Positions 1-8,100 of a stretch of 9,264 bases of DNA are shown piece by piece. A program made the position numbers and the translations under genes. The stretch comes from an uncultured Bacteroidales bacterium. GTDB taxonomy: Bacteria > Bacteroidota > Bacteroidia > Bacteroidales > Bacteroidaceae. Location: positions 1-9,264 of the forward strand of contig CAMBWV010000018.1 in assembly GCA_945871755.1 (NCBI GenBank). The letters are read 5' to 3'. The stretch's first letter is position 1. Each line of letters begins with the position of its first letter. The notes below the pieces were generated by a model. It saw nothing but the letters and a program-made list of their open reading frames with translations. It was not told the DNA's origin and made no database searches.

Positions 1-50
1 TGCCCGTTCCTCTTGCCGCCACTTTCGTTTTTCTCGCAGAGAAAGTCATC

Positions 51-160
51 GCCCACCGCCCCATGGGCGAACGCCCACCGCACCGTGGGCGAACGCCCAC
101 CGCCCCATGGGCGATCGCCCACCGCACCGTGGGCGCGCGCCCACCGCCCCGTGGGCGATG
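51..160. repeat. Five-unit 22-bp GC-rich palindromic tandem array
   Basis: Five units start at 51, 73, 95, 117 and 139, an exact 22-bp period. Each unit begins GCCCACCGC and ends in TGGGCG plus a variable linker. Units 1 and 3 have CCCCATGGG in the middle, units 2 and 4 have CACCGTGGG, and unit 5 is a mixture (CCCCGTGGG), so two subtypes alternate. Every unit can fold on itself (GCCCA or GCCCAC with TGGGC or GTGGGC). Every unit junction is also self-complementary or nearly so: TGGGCGATCGCCCA and TGGGCGCGCGCCCA are perfect 14-bp palindromes, and the two GAAC junctions differ only by a central mismatch. A 22-bp period is not a multiple of three, so this is not a protein repeat. There are no unique spacers, so it is not CRISPR. 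Function is unknown. Confidence 0.9.
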
Positions 161-366
161 AGAATGTACGGGGTGAGGACGGGTTTGGAGGCGCGAGGTT
201 TTCGGATGCTTGCTTGTGGGTTTGCCTAGGCTTTTTATTTTCTTGCAGCGTGCCTCATGGGCTCCGTTGTTGCCGAATTATTTCGCCATTATGCGCTCCA
301 AATAGAGGGTGTGTAATTACTATTTGCGTAATTTTTGGCGTGAAATTGACAAATTTTGGGTGTTTT
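161..366. other. Non-coding stretch with no recognised gene
   Basis: No open frame here has a credible start, composition or family resemblance on either strand. The DNA shifts from GC-rich next to the repeat array to AT-rich towards the promoter, as expected of a Bacteroidota intergenic region. A partial -7-like match (AATTTTTG) lies near 330 but is weaker than the site at 391. The first 50 bases of the window are also non-coding in appearance and contain a small hairpin, TTTCTC / GAGAAA with a 3-nt loop, at 30-44. Confidence 0.5.
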
Positions 367-398
367 CTTTCGGGAAAGGAAAATATTTTCTACCTTTG
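367..398 (+). promoter_or_regulatory. Bacteroidota-type promoter upstream of the repeat-protein gene
   Basis: TACCTTTG at 391-398 matches the -7 consensus TAnnTTTG recognised by the Bacteroidota primary sigma factor. A weak -33 candidate, TTTCG at 368-372, lies 18 bp upstream. The expected transcription start is near 404-406, which gives a leader of about 138 nt before the start codon at 543. Two 12-bp palindromes fill the -33/-7 interval: CTTTCGGGAAAG (367-378, imperfect only at its centre) and GAAAATATTTTC (379-390, perfect). They could be an operator. The -7 match is seen directly; the regulatory role is inferred. Confidence 0.6.
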
Positions 399-542
399 CC
401 GCGTTGAATAAGGTTCACTTGTTCAATTCTTTAACTAAAGACTTACCTATAGAAGACCAACCATCCGATTGATTTTCTCCTTGCCTGCATTATTCACCCG
501 AGGGGCTACACCTGTAGTCTCCTCACTTAAATAGTTTCACTT
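399..542 (+). promoter_or_regulatory. Long 5' leader with hairpin before the start codon
   Basis: If transcription starts near 405, about 138 nt precede the ATG at 543. The leader contains CTTTA / TAAAG (429-440) and a stronger hairpin at 502-521, where GGGGCTAC pairs with GTAGTCTC around an ACCT loop (eight pairs, two of them G-U). The hairpin ends 21 nt before the start codon and has no T-tract, so it is not a terminator. It could affect translation or RNA stability. I do not recognise a known riboswitch, and no small open frame is evident in the leader. Confidence 0.4.
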
Positions 543-2375
543 ATGAAGAGATTTTACCAATTTTTCCTGACACTCTTGTTGTGTATGACAGGAGTTGCTG
601 CTCATGCAGATGACGTCAAGGTGATCATCAACGTGGACGACGCTTCGCGCGTGGGTATCCAAGTGAATTATGCCGAGCAGGAAGTGGTTACTGGTGCGAA
701 TGAATTTACCGTGCCGCAGTACACCTTCGTTCGTGTGTATGCCAAGACGGGCGCGCTGATTCAGAAAGTTAAGGACGAGACGAGTGGCTATGACGCCATG
801 TCCCGAATCGGCACGGAATACACCACTTATCCCTACGCTGACGCCACCTACACCGTGACCTCAGTGAACGAGGATGCCATCTACACCCAGTCTTTTACGG
901 TCAACGTAGATAACCCCGCTGGTGTGGAGGCCATGCTGAGTAATTCCTATCGCACTGTGTCCCTCGTGCAGGGCGAGAATACGGTGAAGTATAATCCCGA
1001 AACGGAGACCAGTCTCTCTATCCGCAAGGGTTATGGCAAGCCCATTTACAAGGTGACCAAGGACGGAGAAGACGTAGCCGCCCAGGGTCAGGCTTACAGC
1101 TTCAACATCACCGAAGGTATGAAAGTGAACGTCACTGCCGAATGGCCTGCCGATGTAAAATATACGGTAAGCTTCAATTGGGGCAACGAAGATTCCAAGG
1201 GTTACATACAGAAGGTGCAGGTGGACGGCGCTGATGTGCCCCTTGCCGATAATATGGAGATTGCTGGCGGTTCGCAGGTTTCCATTACTTTCAACAATGC
1301 AGACTACACCCTTGAATCCTTCAAGGTGGACGGCGTCAGCCAAAACCTCTACGGACAGTACAACTTCTACATCACGAAGAATACCGTCATTGACGTGACC
1401 GCGCACAAGGCTAAGATGCTGCAGTGCACGCTCAACATTGACGACCCCAACAATGTCACCGTCTATCAGGGCTATCAGTACGAGAACAATGTGCTCTCCC
1501 TCGTGGCTGGCAACAACACCATTGAGATGAGCGAGAACGGCAGTAAGTGCATTACCATTGTGGCCAACGCCCAGTGCTTCGTGACCTCTATCAACGACGG
1601 TACGCAAGACCTGACCGTCTCCTCCTACGGCACGACTGTCAACGTGAAGGACAGCATGGTGATTACCGTGAAGACGGGCAAGGTGGTGCGCGACAAGTCT
1701 GCCACGGTCGAAGTGCTCGGACGCGAACTGGCGGACTACTATTTCAACTTCTTCAGCGAGAACGACAGAACCTATAGTTTTGAATTCGGAGACGGTACGA
1801 ACTACCTCGAATTTGGCGATTCCGACCTCCCCTTCAACTTTGGCTTCGCTGGTAGCAGCAATCCTACGTCCACTATCTATGTCAACGGCCTGCGCGCTCA
1901 TCAGTACTACGGCCAGTATAAACTCTACTTCGACGATGGCGCTGCCATCTGCATTGACCTGAACGAAACGAACAAGGCCAAGGAAAAGACCGTGACCGTC
2001 ACCCTGGGCGAAGGCATCGAGAAGAGTGCCGTACAGAAGATGGAAACCGCCATCGGCGAGGCTTACGAATGGGACACCAAGGGCTTCACGACCATTGACG
2101 GTGCAGATTACACGGTAACCATCACGCCCAGTGCCGATGCTGACTTCCTTGTGTACGTAGATGATGATCAGGTAGAGAAGAACGAGCAGGGCCAGTTCGT
2201 TGCCAACATCACCGCACAGAGCAAGACGATTTCTATCGCCGCCGCACCGACAGCCATCAGCCTGGTTGAAAAGGCTGCAGCCGACGGCAAGATTTACACG
2301 ATTGCAGGTGTACAGGTGAAGAAGGCCACCAAGGGCTTCTATATCATCAACGGCAAGAAGTGCCTTGTCAAGTAA
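543..2375 (+). CDS. Secreted protein of tandem beta-sandwich-like repeats with T9SS-type C-terminal tail
   Basis: This is a 610-aa protein of unrecognised function, probably surface-attached or released. The ATG at 543 is chosen because it gives a clean Sec signal peptide: MKR, a hydrophobic core at residues 5-20, and likely cleavage after AHA at residue 22. The rest reads as about six repeats of 85-95 residues, at roughly 24-114, 116-200, 205-289, 293-380, 386-475 and 482-569. The first, second and fourth open with a strand such as INVDDASRV, VNVDNPAGV or LNIDDPNNV. Most close with a strand such as YSFNITEGMKVNVTAEW or YNFYITKNTVIDVTAHK. The spacing and alternating hydrophobics suggest beta sandwiches. 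Residues 571-610 (IYTIAGVQV, KGFYIINGKKCLVK) match the last strands of a T9SS type A sorting domain, in the short form common in Prevotella secreted proteins. An adhesin or carbohydrate-binding scaffold is plausible but unproven. No catalytic motif was seen. It has its own promoter and terminator. Confidence 0.9.
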   Translation: MKRFYQFFLTLLLCMTGVAAHADDVKVIINVDDASRVGIQVNYAEQEVVTGANEFTVPQYTFVRVYAKTGALIQKVKDETSGYDAMSRIGTEYTTYPYADATYTVTSVNEDAIYTQSFTVNVDNPAGVEAMLSNSYRTVSLVQGENTVKYNPETETSLSIRKGYGKPIYKVTKDGEDVAAQGQAYSFNITEGMKVNVTAEWPADVKYTVSFNWGNEDSKGYIQKVQVDGADVPLADNMEIAGGSQVSITFNNADYTLESFKVDGVSQNLYGQYNFYITKNTVIDVTAHKAKMLQCTLNIDDPNNVTVYQGYQYENNVLSLVAGNNTIEMSENGSKCITIVANAQCFVTSINDGTQDLTVSSYGTTVNVKDSMVITVKTGKVVRDKSATVEVLGRELADYYFNFFSENDRTYSFEFGDGTNYLEFGDSDLPFNFGFAGSSNPTSTIYVNGLRAHQYYGQYKLYFDDGAAICIDLNETNKAKEKTVTVTLGEGIEKSAVQKMETAIGEAYEWDTKGFTTIDGADYTVTITPSADADFLVYVDDDQVEKNEQGQFVANITAQSKTISIAAAPTAISLVEKAAADGKIYTIAGVQVKKATKGFYIINGKKCLVK

Positions 2376-2413
2376 GACCGGGTCTGTCTTCAGACCAATA
2401 GACATATAAAAAT

Positions 2414-2460
2414 AGAGCAGGCGGAAATGCTATGGGCATCCGTCTGCTCTTTGCCGTCCT
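2414..2460 (+). terminator. Hairpin terminator after the repeat-protein gene, possibly bidirectional
   Basis: AGAGCAGGCGGA (2414-2425) pairs with TCCGTCTGCTCT (2439-2450) over 12 bp with one G-U pair, and inner pairs TGC/GCA can extend it. The right flank on the + strand is only moderately T-rich (TTTGCCGTCCTTT). The left flank is ATAAAAAT, which would be a good T-tract for a transcript on the minus strand, so the element may work in both directions. A smaller hairpin, GGTCTG / CAGACC with loop TCTT (2381-2396), starts five bases after the stop codon. Together they should separate this gene's transcript from the protease. Confidence 0.7.
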
Positions 2461-2552
2461 TTCTGTGTGCCTAGTCTCAATGGTCGTTGCGCTCTATGGC
2501 CGCACCGAGATTTGCCCCCTGCTGGCTTGGCAGGATGGTGGTGTGGCTGATC

Positions 2553-2617
2553 TAGATTTTCTAGTTTTTCTAGATTTTCTAGAACAGCCAGAACAGCCAG
2601 AACAGCCAGAACAGCCG
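2553..2617. repeat. Two-part tandem array in one 9-bp register
   Basis: Seven 9-bp units run without a break from 2553 to 2615, and the last two matching bases end at 2617. The first three are TAGATTTTC, TAGTTTTTC and TAGATTTTC. The next is TAGAACAGC, followed by three copies of CAGAACAGC. The AT-rich block therefore passes into the GC-richer block without losing phase, and all units share AG at positions 2-3. The array ends 31 bp before the protease start codon, so it sits in the promoter or leader region. The three TAGnTTTT units each resemble a Bacteroidota -7 box (TAnnTTTG) with the last base changed, but no good -33 partner was found. Copy-number change by slippage is plausible; any effect on expression is inference. 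Confidence 0.8.
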
Positions 2618-2648
2618 CAGAAACCTTTTATTATCGAAAATTCAAATT

Positions 2649-5012
2649 ATGAGAACCCTATTTGTTTCCCTAGCACTGGCCTTGGCCAGTCTCCCCGTGC
2701 TGGCGCAGCCAGGCAGTCTTTCATTCAGAAACAGCGTGGCTATCCAGCGCATGAAGTTTGAGCGAGGCGCCACACCCTTCACCCAAAAGGCAGGGCAATT
2801 TCGCACTCCCCGAAAGGTATTTGGCGCACAGTCGCAGTACGCTTCCGCCATCACACGCCTGGCCGACGGCAAGACCGTTGAAGACGTCAAGGCCGAGGGC
2901 GTGCATGTGCTCCGTACCATCGGCGATTTCGTCTTTATCGCGATGCCCCTCGAGGATGCAGCGCGCGTGGCCGCACTTCCCGTTTTCAAGTTCTTTGAGT
3001 TTGACCGCAAGGTGGACCACAAGATGTGCTACGCCCGTCAGGCCACAGGCGTCAATACTATCCACCAAGGCATCGGTCTCTCGCAAGCCTATACGGGCAA
3101 GGGCGTGGTCTGCGGTATCGTGGACAACGGTTTCGATGTGAACCATGTTAATTTCCTCGATGCCAATGGCGAGCCCCGCGTGAAGTATTTCGAAATGGTC
3201 CGCACCAATCCCAATGCTACGTCCATCGACGACTATTTCACCTTCAAGTATTACAATACGCCCGCTGAGATTAAGGAACTGACCACCGACAATGCCCAGA
3301 CCTACCATGGCACACACACGATGGGCATTATGGCTGGCGGATATAGCGGACAGACGAAGGCGGCCCTCTTGGAGGATGCGGCTTCTGGCGTGAAGGCCGT
3401 TGTGAAGGAGGGTATCTCCAATCCGTACTACGGCATGGCCTACGAGTCCGACATCATTGCAGGTACTGCGATGAATATGACGAGTATGGAGATTGCGCAG
3501 GCCGTGGCCGACCTCGCCTATTACCAGGTATATGCCAATCAGCCCGTTGTCATCAACCTCTCCTTGGGAAGGTCCAGCGGTGCGCACGATGGATCCAGCG
3601 CAGAGTGCCAGGTGTTTGATATGCTTGCCCAAGAATACGGTGCAAGGATTGTCGTGGCATCAGGCAACGAAGGTCAAATGAAACTGGCCACCAAGAAAAC
3701 GCTCACCGAAGGCAATACCACCATGGGCTCCTTCATCACAGGCGCAGAGTTTGCCGACAATAAGAACCAGAAGCACTACATTCGCTATGGCGGCGTTGAG
3801 ATTTTCAGCATGGACAAGAAGCCCTTCAAGAAAATCAGCGTGAAAGTCTGGAACAAACAAAGAAACAGACTCGCCAAAGCCTTCTCCATCACACCGACCG
3901 ACGACAACGTTGGCACGGGCATGTACTATTGTTCGCAGGGCTACGAAGATGTGTCGGGCGGTACGTACGACAATACTTTCGGCAAGTATTTCGAAGGCTA
4001 CGTCGGCTTGGGATGGGACATTGACGAAAACTCCAAAATACCCTACGCCCTCATCGACATTGCCACCATGGACGATACGCTCTACAACTCCGCCCACAAT
4101 TACATCATCGGCTTTGAGGTGGAAGGCGAGGACGGTCAGCGATTTGAGGCTTACGCTTCTGAGGGCATTTACGGTCTGGAAAACTACGGCATCGAAGGTT
4201 GGGACGACGGTTCGCGAAATGGTACCATCTCTTCCATGGCCACAGGCAAAAGCACCCTATGCGTGGGTTCCTATACGACGACCAACGGTTGGCCGCAACT
4301 CGATGGCGGCATCTATACCCAACTCAATGCCGACAATCAGCCCGACCAGACCACGGGAAAGGTATCTAGTTTTACGTCCTTCGGCACCCTGAGCGATGGT
4401 CGCAACCTTCCGCACGTGCTCGGCCCAGGTGCTTACGTCATCTCCTCCATGAACCGCTACTACCTCCAAGCGGCTGGCGCGGCTGGCAATGAGGAAATCC
4501 TCACCGCCGTAGCCGAGACGGACAATCGCGACCCCTTCGGATGGTCCGCGGGCACCTCGATGGCCTGTCCCGCCGTGACGGGCATCATTGCCCTGTGGCT
4601 GGAGGCCGACCCGACGCTCACGATGGACGAAATCAAGGAGATTATCGCCCTGACCGCCAAGAAAACGGACGATATGGTTGACGAAGACCCCGAACAGATT
4701 GGCGCAGGACTCATTGACGCTTACGAAGGACTCAAGGAAGTGCTCCGCCGCAAGCAAGGGGCCGATGGCATTCAGCAGGTCGGCGCAGACGAGAACCGTC
4801 TGGTTGTCTCGGCTGCTGGCCATCGCAAGGTGAACGTCTTTGTGGCAGGCGAAAAGTCGCTCAATATGGAAGTGTTCAACGTATCTGGCGCACGCGTGGC
4901 GCAGGCCAAGGCTCTTGGCGACGAGGGTACGATAGACCTGACAGGCTTGGCCAAGGGTACGTACGTGATTCGCGTCAACGGTCGCCTCTCCAAGTGCGTC
5001 CTCGTTCAGTAA
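2649..5012 (+). CDS. Subtilisin-family (S8) serine protease, T9SS cargo
   Basis: This is a 787-aa secreted endopeptidase. The ATG at 2649 gives a signal peptide ending LPVLA (about residue 19). Residues about 60-130 resemble an I9-type propeptide (ITRLADGKTVEDVKAEGVHV). The catalytic domain follows: Asp159 in GIVDNGFD, His220 in YHGTHTMG, oxyanion-hole Asn340 in VASGNEG, and Ser637 in GTSMACP. The triad is intact, so activity is expected. Asn340 and Ser637 are about 300 residues apart, against about 65 in classical subtilisin. Most of the excess is an insert at about 345-530 with beta-rich sequence, as in CspA-like S8 proteases that carry an inserted jelly-roll. The PROSITE-style motifs deviate slightly (Asn after the catalytic Asp; Thr-Met after HGTH). 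Residues about 712-787 form a T9SS type A sorting domain (MEVFNVSGARV, LAKGTYVIRVNG, CVLVQ). The protease probably acts on proteins outside the cell; the substrate is unknown. It lies 161 bp upstream of the LRR gene and may be co-transcribed with it. Confidence 0.95.
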   Translation: MRTLFVSLALALASLPVLAQPGSLSFRNSVAIQRMKFERGATPFTQKAGQFRTPRKVFGAQSQYASAITRLADGKTVEDVKAEGVHVLRTIGDFVFIAMPLEDAARVAALPVFKFFEFDRKVDHKMCYARQATGVNTIHQGIGLSQAYTGKGVVCGIVDNGFDVNHVNFLDANGEPRVKYFEMVRTNPNATSIDDYFTFKYYNTPAEIKELTTDNAQTYHGTHTMGIMAGGYSGQTKAALLEDAASGVKAVVKEGISNPYYGMAYESDIIAGTAMNMTSMEIAQAVADLAYYQVYANQPVVINLSLGRSSGAHDGSSAECQVFDMLAQEYGARIVVASGNEGQMKLATKKTLTEGNTTMGSFITGAEFADNKNQKHYIRYGGVEIFSMDKKPFKKISVKVWNKQRNRLAKAFSITPTDDNVGTGMYYCSQGYEDVSGGTYDNTFGKYFEGYVGLGWDIDENSKIPYALIDIATMDDTLYNSAHNYIIGFEVEGEDGQRFEAYASEGIYGLENYGIEGWDDGSRNGTISSMATGKSTLCVGSYTTTNGWPQLDGGIYTQLNADNQPDQTTGKVSSFTSFGTLSDGRNLPHVLGPGAYVISSMNRYYLQAAGAAGNEEILTAVAETDNRDPFGWSAGTSMACPAVTGIIALWLEADPTLTMDEIKEIIALTAKKTDDMVDEDPEQIGAGLIDAYEGLKEVLRRKQGADGIQQVGADENRLVVSAAGHRKVNVFVAGEKSLNMEVFNVSGARVAQAKALGDEGTIDLTGLAKGTYVIRVNGRLSKCVLVQ

Positions 5013-5028
5013 TCCTGCCCGACTTCTT

Positions 5029-5110
5029 GGGGAAGCATACCTTATTATATATAAGGCGTACTCCGATTTATCTATAAGGCGTACTCCTATATATATAAGG
5101 CGTGCTCCCC
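5029..5110. repeat. Three direct copies and one inverted copy of a 15-bp element
   Basis: TATAAGGCGTACTCC occurs at 5050-5064 and 5073-5087. A one-base variant, TATAAGGCGTGCTCC, is at 5094-5108. Start-to-start spacings are 23 and 21 bp, about two helical turns. An inverted, slightly diverged copy, GGGGAAGCATACCTTAT, lies at 5029-5045. It can pair with the first copy to form a short hairpin (core CCTTAT / ATAAGG, loop of 5), or with the third copy to form a longer one (5029-5045 with 5095-5110, one bulge, one mismatch) that encloses the other copies. No T-tract follows. The element lies between the protease and LRR genes and could be an operator array, an attenuator or a processing site. Confidence 0.75.
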
Positions 5111-5173
5111 AAAGGCTCTCCAATTATCGCGCAGATTCAATACAAAAAAATAATCATCAACAACCATACATCA

Positions 5174-8100
5174 ATGAATAAAAACTTTCTCAAACTGAAA
5201 GGACTCTTGCTGATGGCCTGCATGCTCCTTGCCTTGCCCATTTCGGTGCAAGCGCAGGAACTGGGCGAGCCACTCATTGAGTTCAAGACGGCCGTCCTCC
5301 AACAGGAAGGCCAAGATGTGGGCCGCACCGTGACAATCTTCCTCGGCGGTTACCAGCAGGAAACAGACTACATTGACTTTGACTGCGGCAACGGCGTGGA
5401 AGAACACGAACTGGCGCCTGCCACTATCGATGCCTCAACGGGCAGTTGGAACGGTGGTACATCCATCACCTGCAATGTGACCGAAGAAGGCCTCGTACGT
5501 ATCTGGGGCGATGCCGCCAATATCGCAGTTATCCGTTTTGACGGCTGCTACATCACCGACCTCAAGATGCAGGAGATGCCCAATCTCTATTATCTCAACC
5601 TAGACCACAACCTCCTGCACGAGCTTGACCTCTCCAATTTCCCTTCGCTCGCAGCCATTTCCGTGAGCGACAATCCCTTCGACCGCAACCCCTTGAAGAT
5701 TGGCGGCAACAAGCCCAAGCTGATGCTCCTCGAAATCGGGCAGACGGAGAATCTCGACCAGTCGTTCAACCTCTCCGACTACCCCGAGATGGTTTCCTTT
5801 GATGCTTATGCCAACAAGGGCCTGCGCACGCTCAATACCTCGGGTTGCCCCAAACTCCAGCGTCTCTCCATTGACGGAACGAATGTTCAGAGCCTCGACC
5901 TCTCCAACAATCCCACCATCACCATTCTCAATATCAGCGATACGGGTATCAAGGAGATTGACCTCAGCAACCTGACCTATCTCCAGCAGTTCTATGCCGA
6001 CCACCAGTCCAGTTCAATGAATACGGACGCCAAGCTCACGAAGCTTGATGTGACCAAGAACGAGAAACTCGTTTATCTCTTCGCGAGCGGCAATTTGCTG
6101 ACGGACATCGACCTGTCCCACAATCGCTACTTGCAGAATCTCTATCTCGCCGACAACAAACTGACGGGAATCAACCTTGACAACAATTCCAACCTCGTCA
6201 ATGTCATTCTGCGCAAGAACAATATGGACTTCGCCACCTTGCCGCTGCCTGGCGAGTGGAATCAGTACGACTACAACCAAAACAATATGCCCATCGCCAA
6301 GACCGTCGAGGTGGGCGATGAAATAGACTTCTCCCACCGCGTCCTGCGCGAAGGGTCCACCACCATTTGTGGTGTATTCATGACCTCCGAGGACGAGGCG
6401 GGCCAGCGCACGCCGCTCTCCGAGGAATACTACACCTATGCCGATGGCAAGATTACCTTCCTCCAAGCCCCCGAGGATAGTGTCTATATCGCTTTCCAGA
6501 ACGACAAGTTCCCCGCCCTTACGCTGGACTACATGCCCCTGCGCACGGATAAGTTCATGGTGAAGACGCCCGAAAGCTTCGGACAGGACGACATCACGGC
6601 TACGCTCTCGTCCGTGCTCACTCCGTCGGGCATGACGCTCCGCCTGAAGGTCGGAATGCACGGTGCTTCTGCCGAGCATCCCAAAACTTTCTACCTCTCT
6701 GACGCCCAAGGTAACAAGCAGGCTTTCAAAGCCACCTCCGAAGGTCTCCCCGAAGCCGTCAACGTGGAATATACCAGCACTTTGTCCTCGGCCTACATCC
6801 TCGTTCCCCAGAACGAAGTCATCACCGCGCTTGAGGTGAAGGACCAGACGCTCACCGACATCAATATCTCAAAGGCGCGCAGCCTCGGCGACCTCCGACT
6901 GATGGGCACTGGGCTCTATAGCATCGACTTGGGCTACAACAGGAACCTGCGCAAACTCGTCCTGACGGGCAACCACTTCTCTACGCTCAACATTCGCGGT
7001 GTCAACGATGCTTATCAGAAAACCCTCTTGACAGACATCAACCTCAGCAACAACGGCATCACGGAGGTGAAGCTCAACGACATGGGCACCATCCGCCACC
7101 TCAATCTTGCCGACAACCAGCTGACCGAGCTGTCGCTCAAGGATGCCGACAATATCCTGACGATAGACCTCAGCAACAACAACCTCTCCACCGTCAACCT
7201 CAGTTACTGCACGCTGATGACGGATTGCAACATTGCCAACAACGCCATCACAAGCCTCGTCATGCCCGCCGAGATGGCGCTCGCGCATTTCGATTGCAGC
7301 GGCAACGGCCTCTCCTTTGCCACCCTGCCCCTCCTTCCGCAGGTGGCCGACTATACCTATGCACCGCAGGATGATGTGACGATTGCCACCAAGGCTCCGG
7401 GTGTGGACCTCCAGGCGCACAACCTCAACGGCCAGACCAACTTCCTATGGAAGAAGGCCGACGGCACGGCTCTCACCGCCGATACCGACTACACCATCAC
7501 CGATGGCATGACGCGCTTCCTCGAGCCCGTCATTGGCCAGCAGGTCCATTGCGAAATGACCAATCCCCTCTTCCCCGCGCTCACCGTGCGCACCACTGCG
7601 ATAGAGGCTGCCGAGATGCCTAACCATCGTATCGGTTCGTTCACTACGACCGCCGATGGCGAGGGCACACTCATCCTGCGCGCCACGGCTCCCACCATTA
7701 TCTGTGTGGACTGGCGAGGCGGCGGCGTGGGTGTTGAGAGTTACAACGTCACCGACGAACTCACCACCATCCCCGTCACTACGCACGCTGGCAGCCAATG
7801 CTCGGTGTATGCCTACGAGCCTAACACGCCGCTCTATGTCTTCAGCACGCGCAACATCAAGATGGCAGACGTCGATCTCACCAACATGAAGAACCTCGTC
7901 CTCGTCAACCTGTCGGGCGCGGGTATCTCCGAGGTTAAACTGCCCGACTCCAACAATCTCCGCGAACTCATCCTCGACAACAACAACATCGCGGAGATTG
8001 ACCTTTCCCGCTATGCGTCGCAACTGGTGATGCTCTCCATGAACAACAACCAGCTGACCTCCTTCGATGCTTCCGTCATGAAGGAGCTCTTCAGCCTCAA

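Noticed and set aside
51..160. CRISPR array
   Set aside because: Units are contiguous at 22 bp with only 2-4 bases of variable linker, so there are no spacers, and no cas gene is nearby.
13..411. Open frame of 132 codons on the + strand across the palindromic array
   Set aside because: It gets its length from GC-rich 22-bp repeats whose period shifts the frame at each unit, its product resembles nothing known, and it runs through the promoter at 391-398.
861..2405. Long minus-strand open frame of 514 codons, and similar ones opposite the protease and LRR genes (2721-3632, 4257-5123, 7445-8893)
   Set aside because: They lie opposite genes with clear signal peptides and domains. Their length follows from C-ending codon preference, which removes stops on the opposite strand. 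None has a signal peptide or recognisable motif.
2571..2578. TAGATTTT as the -7 box of the protease promoter
   Set aside because: The final G of TAnnTTTG is missing, no TTTG lies 19-23 bp upstream, and the same string recurs as part of the 9-bp array, so a promoter call is not supported.
2432..2761. 109-codon + frame with hydrophobic N-terminus and DFL/EQP repeats
   Set aside because: It starts inside the terminator loop, takes its middle from the 9-bp DNA repeat, and overlaps the protease start by 113 bp in another frame. A small membrane peptide cannot be fully excluded, but nothing positive supports it.
5102..5173. Upstream GTG start for the LRR protein, adding 24 residues
   Set aside because: The GTG lies within the third direct repeat, and the extension is polar and would place the signal peptide internally. 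The ATG at 5174 gives a standard signal peptide.
5174..5254. Lipoprotein signal (LMAC at residues 13-16) in the LRR protein
   Set aside because: The -2 residue is Met, and the hydrophobic core continues past the Cys to a good signal peptidase I site at SVQA/QE. A T9SS tail also fits better with signal peptidase I processing.
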